19,232 nucleotides of DNA from NCBI GenBank assembly GCA_964558445.1, contig CAZLEA010000031.1, positions 1 through 19,232 on the forward strand, written 5' to 3'. Below are positions 1 through 6,804 of the stretch, piece by piece. The position numbers were made by a program, and so were the translations under genes. How positions within the stretch are numbered: the first letter of the stretch is position 1; the number at the start of each line of letters is the position of its first letter. The notes below the pieces were generated by a model. That model was not told where the DNA came from. It did no database searches and worked only from the letters and a program-made list of their open reading frames with translations. The stretch is from CAYXVJ01 sp964558445. Lineage in GTDB: Bacteria; Bacillota; Clostridia; Saccharofermentanales; Fastidiosipilaceae.

Positions 1-29
1 GTGCTATTATGTATGCGTATTCACATGTC

Positions 30-47
30 GTGATAATTATTTATCAC
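30..47. promoter_or_regulatory. Inverted repeat upstream of the small secreted-protein gene
   Basis: Arms GTGATAA (30-36) and TTATCAC (41-47) are perfect inverted copies around a 4-nt centre. The repeat sits about 60 bases upstream of the first start codon in an AT-rich, apparently non-coding stretch. It could be a regulator binding site or a small hairpin. No convincing -35/-10 pair was found beside it, so the role is inferred from position only. Confidence 0.3.
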
Positions 48-106
48 AGTGGATTATATTGCTTTACACGAATGACAATCCATAACATCATATAAGGAGA
101 TTTGTA

Positions 107-299
107 ATGAAGAAATGTATCACATTAATCATCGCACTAGCATCCGTATTAATGATGTGCTCAATACCCAATAGCAGATGGTTGGAAAAGCACCCAAGTC
201 GTTCGTTTATGGACCACATATAATGACTGTGTGATATCTATAAAACCTTATCTGTATACAGGTGGTGGAGAGATTTCAAGGTTAGAAGATGCCCAATAA
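107..299 (+). pseudogene. Small secreted or lipid-linked protein, frameshifted
   Basis: AAGGAGA at 94-100 precedes ATG 107. The first frame gives a Lys-start, hydrophobic signal-like N-terminus (MKKCITLIIALASVLMMCS) but stops at 221-223 after only 38 residues. From about base 174 the frame shifted by +1 is open and protein-like (ADGWKSTQVVRLWTTYNDC...) and ends with TAA at 297-299, just before the next gene's ribosome site. Dropping a single A around 170-173 would join the two into one protein of roughly 63 residues. That protein would have a signal peptide, a Trp/Tyr-rich mature part and one mature cysteine. I do not recognise the family. It is visibly more AT-rich than its neighbours, which may indicate acquisition. 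The break is either a real mutation or an assembly error. Confidence 0.5.
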
Positions 300-325
300 T
301 AATTATCGGAAGGAGATTGTTTGAT

Positions 326-865
326 ATGAAGAGACCTTGTTACACGAACAGCAATCGACTGCTCGTCAGAATCGGCTATTTTGTTCTCATTATGAGCCTA
401 GTTCTGGGCTTAGCGGCTTGCGATGCAGGCAGATCGGTGAGCACTGATCCGATAGCCGATAGCGAATCACCGGACAAGCAGACTACGCTTACAAGCGATG
501 AAGCGACGCCTATCGAGAGTGTTGCTATCGAGGCCGAGCCGACCGGTTACACAGACGGCGGTATACAAATCCCCATGATCTACTATCAAGATCAACTCTT
601 GATGCTTGGCGACATTGTAAGCGAAGACGGTGTCCTGGATGTATCCGAGCAGATAGAATCGAGAGGCTTGTCAGAGCTTGGTAGCATCCGTGAAGAGACG
701 AATTTCAGATGGCCGAACAAGAACTTCGAGGCCGCGCGCCTTTTGGTGGGGACGAAGATCTATCTGGACGAAGACGATCAGACCATCTATCTTGTGACCG
801 ACAATCAGCTCAGGAGCCTAGAGCCATACACGGGAGAGTTATACGACTTAAGAGACCCTAGCTAA
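326..865 (+). CDS. Putative lipoprotein of unknown function
   Basis: The ATG at 326 is preferred over an in-frame TTG at 317 because the ribosome site GGAAGGAG (308-315) is 10 bases from the ATG and only one base from the TTG. The 179-residue product starts with basic residues, then a hydrophobic stretch ending in the lipobox Leu29-Ala30-Ala31-Cys32, so it should be lipidated and anchored outside the membrane. Residues 35-75 are Ser/Thr/Asp/Glu-rich and look like a flexible linker. The rest is a small acidic domain with a Phe-Arg-Trp-Pro motif and a Gly-Thr-Lys-Ile-Tyr strand near the C-terminus. No enzyme motif is seen. It starts 26 bases after the broken small secreted gene and may share its transcript. 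Function unknown; a surface or substrate-binding role is possible. Confidence 0.75.
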   Translation: MKRPCYTNSNRLLVRIGYFVLIMSLVLGLAACDAGRSVSTDPIADSESPDKQTTLTSDEATPIESVAIEAEPTGYTDGGIQIPMIYYQDQLLMLGDIVSEDGVLDVSEQIESRGLSELGSIREETNFRWPNKNFEAARLLVGTKIYLDEDDQTIYLVTDNQLRSLEPYTGELYDLRDPS

Positions 866-903
866 ACGAATCCGCCTGTACAATCCATCAAGCAAACCAT
901 CAG

Positions 904-948
904 AGCGCTGCAACACCCAACAGATAAGGGATTGCAGCGTTCTTCTTG
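904..948 (+). terminator. Probable intrinsic terminator after the lipoprotein gene
   Basis: CGCTGCAA (906-913) pairs perfectly with TTGCAGCG (932-939), extendable by one G-U and one A-U pair, around an 18-nt loop. It is followed by the T-rich run TTCTTCTTG. The loop is long and the T-run is interrupted, so strength is uncertain. Confidence 0.5.
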
Positions 949-1021
949 TCCTGCGCTTCCTATTTATCTTGTGGATCTATCGGCGCCTAAGTCACTGTAG
1001 CTGTATCTGTAACATGCAACA

Positions 1022-1048
1022 TTGACTTACTTTTAGTTAGCATATAAA
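1022..1048 (+). promoter_or_regulatory. Possible promoter of the HxlR-type regulator
   Basis: TTGACT (1022-1027) and TATAAA (1043-1048) resemble -35 and -10 boxes, but the 15-base spacing is short. They lie about 75 bases upstream of the regulator's ATG. HxlR-type regulators often bind their own promoter, but I could not find a clean palindrome here. Confidence 0.35.
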
Positions 1049-1120
1049 CTTAACCGATACTAAGGTGTCAGCCAAGACCCACTCCAGCGGGGTAATCCAT
1101 AGATAAACGAGGTATTCTAG

Positions 1121-1510
1121 ATGAAAGGAAAAGACGAGATCTATATACAAGAGCAACAAGATTCGGTTACGGATAGGTCACACGATCATGCGGGGATCTG
1201 TCCGAAGTTCGAGCGCGCGTTTGCCATACTTGGCAAGCGCTGGAACGGCTTGATCATCCGTACGCTGCTGGGCGGACCGCTTCGCTTCGGCGCGATCGAA
1301 GAAGCGATTCCTGCCCTCTCGGCGCGCATGCTCTCCGAACGATGTAGGGAGCTAGAAGATGAGGGCATCATCAGCCGCCACGTCTATCCGGAGAAGCCGG
1401 TACGCATCGAGTACGAGCTGACCGCCAAGGGGCGAGACCTCGAGGCATCCCTCGATATGATTCAAGCTTGGTCGGACAAGTGGTGTATCGGGTCGAAACA
1501 AGAATCATGA
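1121..1510 (+). CDS. HxlR-family winged-helix transcriptional regulator
   Basis: The 129-residue product matches the HxlR/YodB/HypR family in size and pattern. It has Cys27-Pro followed by a helix with Leu-Gly-Lys-Arg-Trp, then a Gly-Gly-Pro-Leu-Arg-Phe segment leading into the recognition helix, a helix with Ser-Ala-Arg-Met-Leu-Ser, and a wing ending in Val-Arg-Ile-Glu-Tyr-Glu-Leu-Thr. The family forms dimers that usually repress nearby genes. Several members sense quinones, aldehydes or disulfide stress through a conserved N-terminal cysteine, and Cys27 lies at that position. GAGGT at 1109-1113 supports the ATG. It converges on the esterase gene with 24 bases between stop codons. Its target is not visible, though the esterase is the obvious candidate by proximity. 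Confidence 0.88.
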   Translation: MKGKDEIYIQEQQDSVTDRSHDHAGICPKFERAFAILGKRWNGLIIRTLLGGPLRFGAIEEAIPALSARMLSERCRELEDEGIISRHVYPEKPVRIEYELTAKGRDLEASLDMIQAWSDKWCIGSKQES

Positions 1511-1534
1511 TACAAGGGAGGCCTCATGCCGGTG

Positions 1535-2323
1535 TCAGTTCGCTGCCGGCTCCTCGGGCTTGTAGTAGGTATCCAGCATCAACTTCAGAGAATCATTCCA
1601 GAAGTACCAGTCGTGTACACCATCCTTCTCGAAATACGAGAAGTCGAAATCCTCACCTTCCATGAAGGTCTTGAAGTTGATGTTGTCCTCGTAGAGGAAG
1701 TCTTGTTTGCCGCAAGTCATGTGGATGATCGGCTTCACCTTCGGGCCGTCTGCGTCGCGATACGAGCGCACGAGCGCCTCCAGGTCTTCACCACGCACGG
1801 GTTCGCTTCTATGGCCGAATACACCGACCCACTCCTTGTGCTCTGCCGGGATCTCCTCTGCCTGGCTAAATTCGCCGATCATGCGATGAAGCGGCGAGAT
1901 GGCCGACGAGAAGGCGCCGCAGAGATGGAAGCGCTCCGGTCTCATGAGCGCAAGCTTCAGTGCGCCGAAGCCACCCATGGACAGGCCCATAACGGCCGTG
2001 TCCTCTCGCCTTCTCGAGACGTTGAAGTAGCGGGCGACAAGCTCCGGCAGTTCGTCTGCGACATACGTGAAGTAGTTCAAGCCGAAATCCATATCGGCAT
2101 AGAAGCTTCGCTGTACCTCGGGACAAACAAACATGACGTTATACTCGCTGGCATAGATACTGAGCATCGTATTGTCCGCCCAGGCATCCGCGTTGTCGGA
2201 CAGGCCGTGTAGCAAGTAGATCACCTGCATCTCGGATGCATCCCCTCTCTCGGGGAGGACAACGGATACACTGGTCATCATCTGTAGGGTTTGGGATCGA
2301 AAATTACCTTTGAATACGGGCAT
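1535..2323 (-). CDS. Alpha/beta-hydrolase esterase (esterase D / tributyrin-esterase type)
   Basis: A 262-residue serine hydrolase of the putative-esterase family (PF00756 type), probably cytoplasmic because no signal peptide is seen. The triad is visible: nucleophile Ser115 in Gly-Leu-Ser-Met-Gly-Gly, Asp208 in Cys-Gly-Lys-Gln-Asp, and His237 in Gly-Val-His-Asp-Trp. His39-Gly40 after Tyr-Leu-Leu would form the oxyanion loop. An upstream in-frame ATG at 2335 lies on top of the GGAGGT ribosome site, so the inner ATG at 2323 is the likely start. Relatives hydrolyse short-chain acyl esters, acetylated sugars or S-formylglutathione; the substrate here cannot be told. It is divergent from the ThuA-uxaC operon and convergent with the HxlR regulator. 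A link to deacetylating plant sugars before uronate use is only inference. Confidence 0.88.
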   Translation of the reverse strand: MPVFKGNFRSQTLQMMTSVSVVLPERGDASEMQVIYLLHGLSDNADAWADNTMLSIYASEYNVMFVCPEVQRSFYADMDFGLNYFTYVADELPELVARYFNVSRRREDTAVMGLSMGGFGALKLALMRPERFHLCGAFSSAISPLHRMIGEFSQAEEIPAEHKEWVGVFGHRSEPVRGEDLEALVRSYRDADGPKVKPIIHMTCGKQDFLYEDNINFKTFMEGEDFDFSYFEKDGVHDWYFWNDSLKLMLDTYYKPEEPAAN

Positions 2324-2356
2324 AGCTACCTCCATTGGATCGAAATTCCGTTTAGA

Positions 2357-2371
2357 CTCCGCGTGGCGGAG
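2357..2371. repeat. Short perfect hairpin in the esterase leader
   Basis: CTCCGC (2357-2362) and GCGGAG (2366-2371) form a 6-bp GC-rich stem with a 3-nt loop, about 35 bases upstream of the esterase start. It could affect leader structure or be incidental. Confidence 0.3.
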
Positions 2372-2451
2372 CGTTGATTCGTTACTGTCTGTTATTTTAT
2401 AGAATTTTGTCTATTTATTCTACATCCAAGGTCAAATCGGCCGCATATCTC

Positions 2452-2479
2452 TGATACAATGAGAATAAGTTTATTCTCA
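2452..2479 (+). promoter_or_regulatory. Promoter -10 and palindromic operator for the ThuA-uxaC operon
   Basis: TGATACAAT (2452-2460) is an extended -10 box; no good -35 is seen, which fits an extended -10 or activated promoter. Overlapping its last base is an inverted repeat with 9-bp perfect arms, TGAGAATAA (2460-2468) and TTATTCTCA (2471-2479), around a 2-nt centre. It covers the expected transcription start and lies just upstream of the ribosome site at 2483-2490. This is the classic place for a repressor operator. A uronate-responsive GntR- or LacI-type regulator would suit the operon, but that identity is inference. Confidence 0.6.
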
Positions 2480-2495
2480 CCTAAGGAGGAAGCAG

Positions 2496-3206
2496 ATGGT
2501 AGCAGTATCAGCGAATCAACATGGCCAATCAGCCAGACGACCCCGTATTCTCGTCATTGGCGATACCGGCGAGAATGCCAGGTATCATCCCCTTGACGCG
2601 TTAGAAGAAGCGCTTGGTATCCTGGAAGACGAAGCCGAGCTTATTATCAGTACCGATTATAAACAGTATGCGAATCGGGACGTGCCCTTTGCGAATATTG
2701 ATCTAATCATCAATTATCTCGACAATTGGACCGCCCTCGACGCCTGGGAACAGAGCCGTATATCGGCCCGTCTCTTGATCTGGCTGGCCGGTGGCGGCGC
2801 CCTCTTGACCGTGCACAACGGCATCATCACGCACGAGAGTGCCGAGCTGCTGCAGATGCATGGCGGCGACTTCACGCGTCACGACCCCAGAACTACGCTG
2901 CGCTTCGAGATAGATGCGCAGGCGGACCCCCTCCTCGCTCAAGGCTTCTCCGATTACGAGGAGATGGACGAGCCCTACGAATACACGTTTAGCGCCTTTT
3001 TCGACGAGGCATTCACCGTCTGGCTTCGCTACCGCTACCAAGATAAGCTGCATCCTGCCGCCTGGTATCGCGACTATGGCGAGGGGCGCATGCTCTATTT
3101 GATGCCCGGCCACGATAAGCAGGCTTGCGCGAATCCCAATTTCAAGATCTTACTGAAGAACGCTTGCCATTTCCTACTTGCACACCAAGATGCTCAGAAA
3201 CCTTAA
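2496..3206 (+). CDS. ThuA-like domain protein (class I amidotransferase-like fold)
   Basis: The 236-residue product has the ThuA pattern (PF06283 type). There is a start strand Arg-Ile-Leu-Val-Ile-Gly-Asp, then Trp-Leu-Ala-Gly-Gly-Gly followed by a strand ending in Val-His107-Asn, a Met-Asp-Glu-Pro-Tyr-Glu-Tyr segment where the family has an Asp-Glu motif, and a C-terminal Gly-Arg-Met-Leu-Tyr-Leu-Met-Pro-Gly-His. ThuA proteins are tied to trehalose and other sugar use. Their fold resembles glutamine amidotransferases, but no nucleophilic cysteine is evident at the elbow here. AAGGAGGA (2483-2490) sets the start. It is the first gene of an operon with uxaC: its stop codon overlaps uxaC's ribosome site. 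This suggests a role in uronate or sugar-derivative metabolism. A second ThuA-like gene lies at 14183-14911 but is not closely similar. Confidence 0.82.
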   Translation: MVAVSANQHGQSARRPRILVIGDTGENARYHPLDALEEALGILEDEAELIISTDYKQYANRDVPFANIDLIINYLDNWTALDAWEQSRISARLLIWLAGGGALLTVHNGIITHESAELLQMHGGDFTRHDPRTTLRFEIDAQADPLLAQGFSDYEEMDEPYEYTFSAFFDEAFTVWLRYRYQDKLHPAAWYRDYGEGRMLYLMPGHDKQACANPNFKILLKNACHFLLAHQDAQKP

Positions 3207-3221
3207 GGAGGGTTTATTTAG

Positions 3222-4619
3222 ATGAAACGTTTTTTGGATCAAGATTTCCTGCTGAAGACCGAGACGGCCAAGCGCCTATACCATGAGGTCGCGCGGGATC
3301 TGCCGATCATCGACTACCACTGCCACATCGTCCCCCAGGAAATCTATGAGGACAAGCCGTTCGAATCCATCACAGAAGCTTGGCTTGGTGGCGATCACTA
3401 CAAGTGGCGCCTCATGCGAACCAACGGTGTGCCCGAACAGCTCATCACCGGTGACGGTGATCCGCGCGAGAAGTTTTGCGCTTATGCCGAGGCCGTGAGC
3501 CTCGCCATCGGCAATCCGCTCCACCACTGGAGCAACATGGAGCTCAAGATCTTCTTCGATATCGACGAGCCGCTTAGCCCCGAGAACGCGGACCGTATCT
3601 ATGACCTGGCAGCAGAGAAGCTCAAGACAATGACGCCCCGCGAGATGATTCGCATGTCGAACGTGGAGACGATCGTCACGACGGATGATCCGATCGATGA
3701 CCTCGTCTGGCACAAGCGTCTGGCCGAGGATCCTACCTGTCCTGCCAAGGTGCTGCCCGGCTGGCGCCCCGACAAGATCCTGCAAGTGAACAACCCCGGT
3801 TATACAGACTATCTGGCTGATCTGGCCGCAGCATCCGGCGTGGATTCGATCACGAGCTACGATGAGCTCGTCTCTGCGATGCTCGGCAGACTGGACTACT
3901 TCGCCGAGAACGGCTGCACGATCTCAGACCATGGCCTGAACTGGATTCCGGTCGTGACGGAAGACGACGGACTGAATAGTGCGGATATCTTCGCCAAGCG
4001 CCTGGCCGGTGACGCGATCAGCGTACAGGAAGCCGACCGCTTCAGCTTCGACCTCTTGGTCCTGCTCGGTAGAGAGTACAGCAAGCGCGGCTGGGTCATG
4101 CAGTATCACTTTAACGCGCTTCGCGGCGTGAACACGCGCGGGCTTCGAAACCTTGGACCGGATACCGGTTTCGACACCATGAGAGACAGCAACAACTCGG
4201 CTGCGCTCGCCGTCCTCCTAGACAAGATGGAAGCAGAGGATTGCCTGCCCAAGACCATCTTGTACTCGCTAAACGGTCGCGATAACGACATGCTCGTCGC
4301 GCTGATGTCAAGCTTCCAAGGTGGTGTGCCCGGTAAGCTGCAACTTGGTTCCGCCTGGTGGTTCAATGACACGAAGGATGGTATGGAGGCACAGATGCGC
4401 TCCTTTGCCGCAGGATCAAACCTGGGTCGCTTCGTCGGCATGTTGACCGACTCCAGAAGTTTCCTGTCCTATCCCCGCCACGATTACTTCCGCAGAATCC
4501 TCTGCAACCTCGTCGGTGACTGGGTAGAAGACGGTGAATATCCGAACGACCCCGCTCTGCTCGAGCGTATCGTAGCCGGTGTCTCGTATCGCAACGCCAA
4601 GGAGTACTTCGACTTCTAA
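3222..4619 (+). CDS. uxaC: Uronate (glucuronate/galacturonate) isomerase
   Basis: The 465-residue product is full length for UxaC, the cytoplasmic isomerase converting D-glucuronate to D-fructuronate and D-galacturonate to D-tagaturonate, the first step of hexuronate breakdown. It is an amidohydrolase-fold enzyme. His33 and His35 in Asp-Tyr-His-Cys-His are the family's metal-site histidines, and the C-terminal signature with Asp-Ser-Arg-Ser-Phe-Leu-Ser-Tyr-Pro-Arg-His is present and typical. AAGGAGG at 3205-3211 overlaps the stop of the upstream ThuA-like gene, so the two are co-transcribed. A strong terminator follows. No uxaA, uxaB, uxuA or uxuB lies in the window, so the rest of the pathway must be elsewhere. 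Confidence 0.96.
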   Translation: MKRFLDQDFLLKTETAKRLYHEVARDLPIIDYHCHIVPQEIYEDKPFESITEAWLGGDHYKWRLMRTNGVPEQLITGDGDPREKFCAYAEAVSLAIGNPLHHWSNMELKIFFDIDEPLSPENADRIYDLAAEKLKTMTPREMIRMSNVETIVTTDDPIDDLVWHKRLAEDPTCPAKVLPGWRPDKILQVNNPGYTDYLADLAAASGVDSITSYDELVSAMLGRLDYFAENGCTISDHGLNWIPVVTEDDGLNSADIFAKRLAGDAISVQEADRFSFDLLVLLGREYSKRGWVMQYHFNALRGVNTRGLRNLGPDTGFDTMRDSNNSAALAVLLDKMEAEDCLPKTILYSLNGRDNDMLVALMSSFQGGVPGKLQLGSAWWFNDTKDGMEAQMRSFAAGSNLGRFVGMLTDSRSFLSYPRHDYFRRILCNLVGDWVEDGEYPNDPALLERIVAGVSYRNAKEYFDF

Positions 4620-4647
4620 ACTGACAAGTGAACTAGATCATATAGTA

Positions 4648-4686
4648 AATCCCCTATACTTCTCGGAAGTATAGGGGATTCTTGTC
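4648..4686. terminator. Strong bidirectional terminator between uxaC and the His-rich gene
   Basis: A perfect 14-bp stem, AATCCCCTATACTT (4648-4661) with its exact complement at 4667-4680, closes a 5-nt loop (CTCGG). Short T-rich tracts lie on both outer sides. It lies between two convergent genes, so it probably stops transcription from both. Confidence 0.85.
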
Positions 4687-6728
4687 TAGTGATGATGATG
4701 GTGATCGTGATCGCAGTGTTCGTGATCGTGGTGGTGATGGTCGTGGTGGTGATGGTCGTGGTGATGATGATGGTCGTGGCCCGCATGCTCCTCCAGTTGC
4801 TGCATCGCGCTTGCCATGCGATCTTCGTAGCTCTGTTCCACACCAAGCTCCTTCCTAGAGTAACCACCCATATGCCAGAGCGGGCAGCTGTTTGCAAACT
4901 CACTATAGGCTCTCAGTACGGCCTCCATATAGTGGCTGTCTTCCAGATCCAAGCCGAATTCGGCGAACAGTTCCAGCATGTAGTCCAGAGGCATATCCTG
5001 AGCACTAACGATCGCAAGATAAGCCAAGATATCTTGGTGCTCCTCCCAGCTGTAGCCCTCTAGCGTATCGCCCAATTGATTCAAGAAGGCGAGCCAAGCA
5101 GCCGTATCGCGCGTAAAGGGCACGATCTGCGATGCTCTCAAATCCTCAAGACCGAGCGGTTTCATCTTCGTTTGACCGGTTTCGGCAATATCGTACACCA
5201 CGACAGCAGTCTCACGATCGATGACGGCGTGATAGATATAGGGACGCTCATAGCGGAAGTTCGCGCCTACATACGTCTCGTATAGTTCCAGATTCGTACG
5301 GACCATGCGTCTTAGCTCACCTAGCGATTGGCCCTTGATCTCTTCGTGGAAGGATTCGCTAAGCACATCAATCAGTGCATCGAGCTGGACGGCACCTCGC
5401 CAATTCACGAGACCGGTCGCAACTTCTCTTATGAGCGTGAAGAACTTGGCATCTGCTTCCCAAGTCTTGGCACCACGTTCTGCGATCACGTCAAGCAGCT
5501 CGGTCGGTACATAGATACGGTAACCGGACGGCCTAAGGATCAAGAAGATATAGCCCTTCTCAACCAGCTCATTGATCATCAGGGCGCGATCGTAACTGGC
5601 TAGGCTACCGTTTGGCTCACTCAAGTGTTCCAGCAAGCGAACCAGCGCACCGTCACCCAGTTGCAGATCGACTCGAAGTCTTGCGGGGATCCGGTCGGTC
5701 AGTAGATCGACCAGCATCTCTTGATCCGCATCTCGAATCATCTCCTCATCTTCTCCGATGTTCTCGGCGATGTATTGGAGATGTGGAAGCGAATATGCAG
5801 CGAGACCCTCACGCAAGCTGCTCGGGAAGCGGCCTCGAAGCAGATAGGGATTCGTATAGACTTGGTCCGTAAGCGCGTGCAGATCTTCCTCTTCGTCTCT
5901 ATAGAAACGATCGAGTTCGGCCTCCGTCACACCGTCTGTCTCAGCGTGTAGGGCATCCGAATCAAATGAGGGGTCGCCGTCCAGCGAAGCAGCCTCGATC
6001 GCGGCCAGTGCAGCCTCGTCCGGTTCTGTCTCCTCCATTGCATCGAGACTTCGCACCTCGTTGACAAGTCGCAGATCCGCCTCCGCTTCGTCCTCACTAG
6101 CGATGAACGCTCGTACACGATCGCCGAAACCGTGCCTCAACAACCAAGTTTCTCGATAGAAGCTAAGCTGCTGTTCAGCGGTTCCCTCGTACTTCACGTT
6201 CTGTAATAGACTTGCGAAACGAGCAACCGTCTCGTCTTCTTGAGCAATTCGCTCTTGTTCGAACAGCGCGAAGCTGAGCCAGTCATCCTCGTTTGGCAAC
6301 CAACGAATCGCATCTATGCTCGACTTGTAGAGCCACTCTCTGGACCAGGGATAAACTTCTAGATCGCCCAGCATTGTATTCAACATGAGGTGGAACATCT
6401 CTGCACGATTCTCGGATAAGTCAGGATTCTTATCTTCAAGGCGGTCGAGCAAGCTGTCAAATAGGGGCGCAATAGCGAGGCTAATATCGAAGGTCTCATC
6501 CTCCATCGACCAATGGTTAATGTAGTTAATCCAGAAGGCGGCTAGGAGTAGCCGATCCTCCGCGTTCATCTTCCAAACTTCATCGAGCGCTGCCGAATCG
6601 ATCTGAGGCAGTAGTCTGCCGAGTGCATCTTCCAAGTCCGGAAGGCGCAGTGTCTCTAGCCCCTCTGCTAGGAGTTCCTCTCGCATAAGCGCCAAGAATC
6701 GGTCCATCTCTTCTCTATAGTCATCCAT
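4686..6728 (-). CDS. Large acidic protein with a poly-histidine C-terminal tail, unknown function
   Basis: The product has 680 residues, no signal peptide or membrane segment, and is Asp/Glu-rich, so it is probably cytoplasmic. The body (about 1-610) is mostly predicted helix; I do not recognise a catalytic motif. Around residues 310-370 a helical Leu-rich stretch faintly resembles a SAP/Rho-N-like segment. Near 613-628 lies Asn-Ser-Cys-Pro-Leu-Trp-His-Met-Gly-Gly-Tyr-Ser-Arg-Lys-Glu-Leu, similar to what precedes the C-terminal metal-binding SEC-C motif in some Bacillota proteins. Here the SEC-C cysteines are absent; residues 648-680 instead contain 23 His, 6 Asp, 1 Glu and 1 Cys. Such tails occur in nickel or zinc handling proteins (HypB, UreE, SlyD types), so metal storage or sensing is likely. 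The ribosome site before ATG 6728 is weak; ATG at codon 8 is an alternative. Confidence 0.85.
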   Translation of the reverse strand: MDDYREEMDRFLALMREELLAEGLETLRLPDLEDALGRLLPQIDSAALDEVWKMNAEDRLLLAAFWINYINHWSMEDETFDISLAIAPLFDSLLDRLEDKNPDLSENRAEMFHLMLNTMLGDLEVYPWSREWLYKSSIDAIRWLPNEDDWLSFALFEQERIAQEDETVARFASLLQNVKYEGTAEQQLSFYRETWLLRHGFGDRVRAFIASEDEAEADLRLVNEVRSLDAMEETEPDEAALAAIEAASLDGDPSFDSDALHAETDGVTEAELDRFYRDEEEDLHALTDQVYTNPYLLRGRFPSSLREGLAAYSLPHLQYIAENIGEDEEMIRDADQEMLVDLLTDRIPARLRVDLQLGDGALVRLLEHLSEPNGSLASYDRALMINELVEKGYIFLILRPSGYRIYVPTELLDVIAERGAKTWEADAKFFTLIREVATGLVNWRGAVQLDALIDVLSESFHEEIKGQSLGELRRMVRTNLELYETYVGANFRYERPYIYHAVIDRETAVVVYDIAETGQTKMKPLGLEDLRASQIVPFTRDTAAWLAFLNQLGDTLEGYSWEEHQDILAYLAIVSAQDMPLDYMLELFAEFGLDLEDSHYMEAVLRAYSEFANSCPLWHMGGYSRKELGVEQSYEDRMASAMQQLEEHAGHDHHHHHDHHHHDHHHHDHEHCDHDHHHHH
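4728..4775. repeat. Short tandem repeat encoding the His/Asp tail
   Basis: On the plus strand the 15-base unit GTGGTGGTGATGGTC occurs at 4728-4742 and again immediately at 4743-4757. It is followed by an 18-base variant to 4775. Each unit encodes Asp-His-His-His-His on the minus strand. Tandem units in multiples of three can expand or contract without breaking the frame. Confidence 0.8.
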
Positions 6729-6763
6729 CGTTATATCCCCATACTTCTCTATGCTGTCTATAT

Positions 6764-6783
6764 GATACGTTAAGATACGTTCC
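6764..6783. promoter_or_regulatory. Ten-base tandem direct repeat upstream of the His-rich gene
   Basis: GATACGTTAA at 6764-6773 is followed directly by GATACGTTCC at 6774-6783, so two identical 8-mers lie one helical turn apart. They sit 36-55 bases upstream of the His-rich gene's start, where promoter and regulator sites are expected. No clear -35/-10 pair was found. Confidence 0.3.
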
Positions 6784-6804
6784 TTATTCTACCGTAAGCA
6801 AGAG

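Noticed and set aside
317..325. TTG start for the lipoprotein
   Set aside because: It is one base from the ribosome site; the ATG at 326 has normal spacing.
1526..2212. 228-residue plus-strand ORF
   Set aside because: It is antisense to the esterase, which has a full catalytic triad and a good ribosome site on the minus strand. The plus-strand frame has no family motifs.
4689..5063. Plus-strand ORF with a very hydrophobic Met/Val start that looks like a membrane segment
   Set aside because: The hydrophobic run is just the complement of the His/Asp codons of the minus-strand gene (ATG/GTG/GTC triplets). No ribosome site and no coherent downstream domain.
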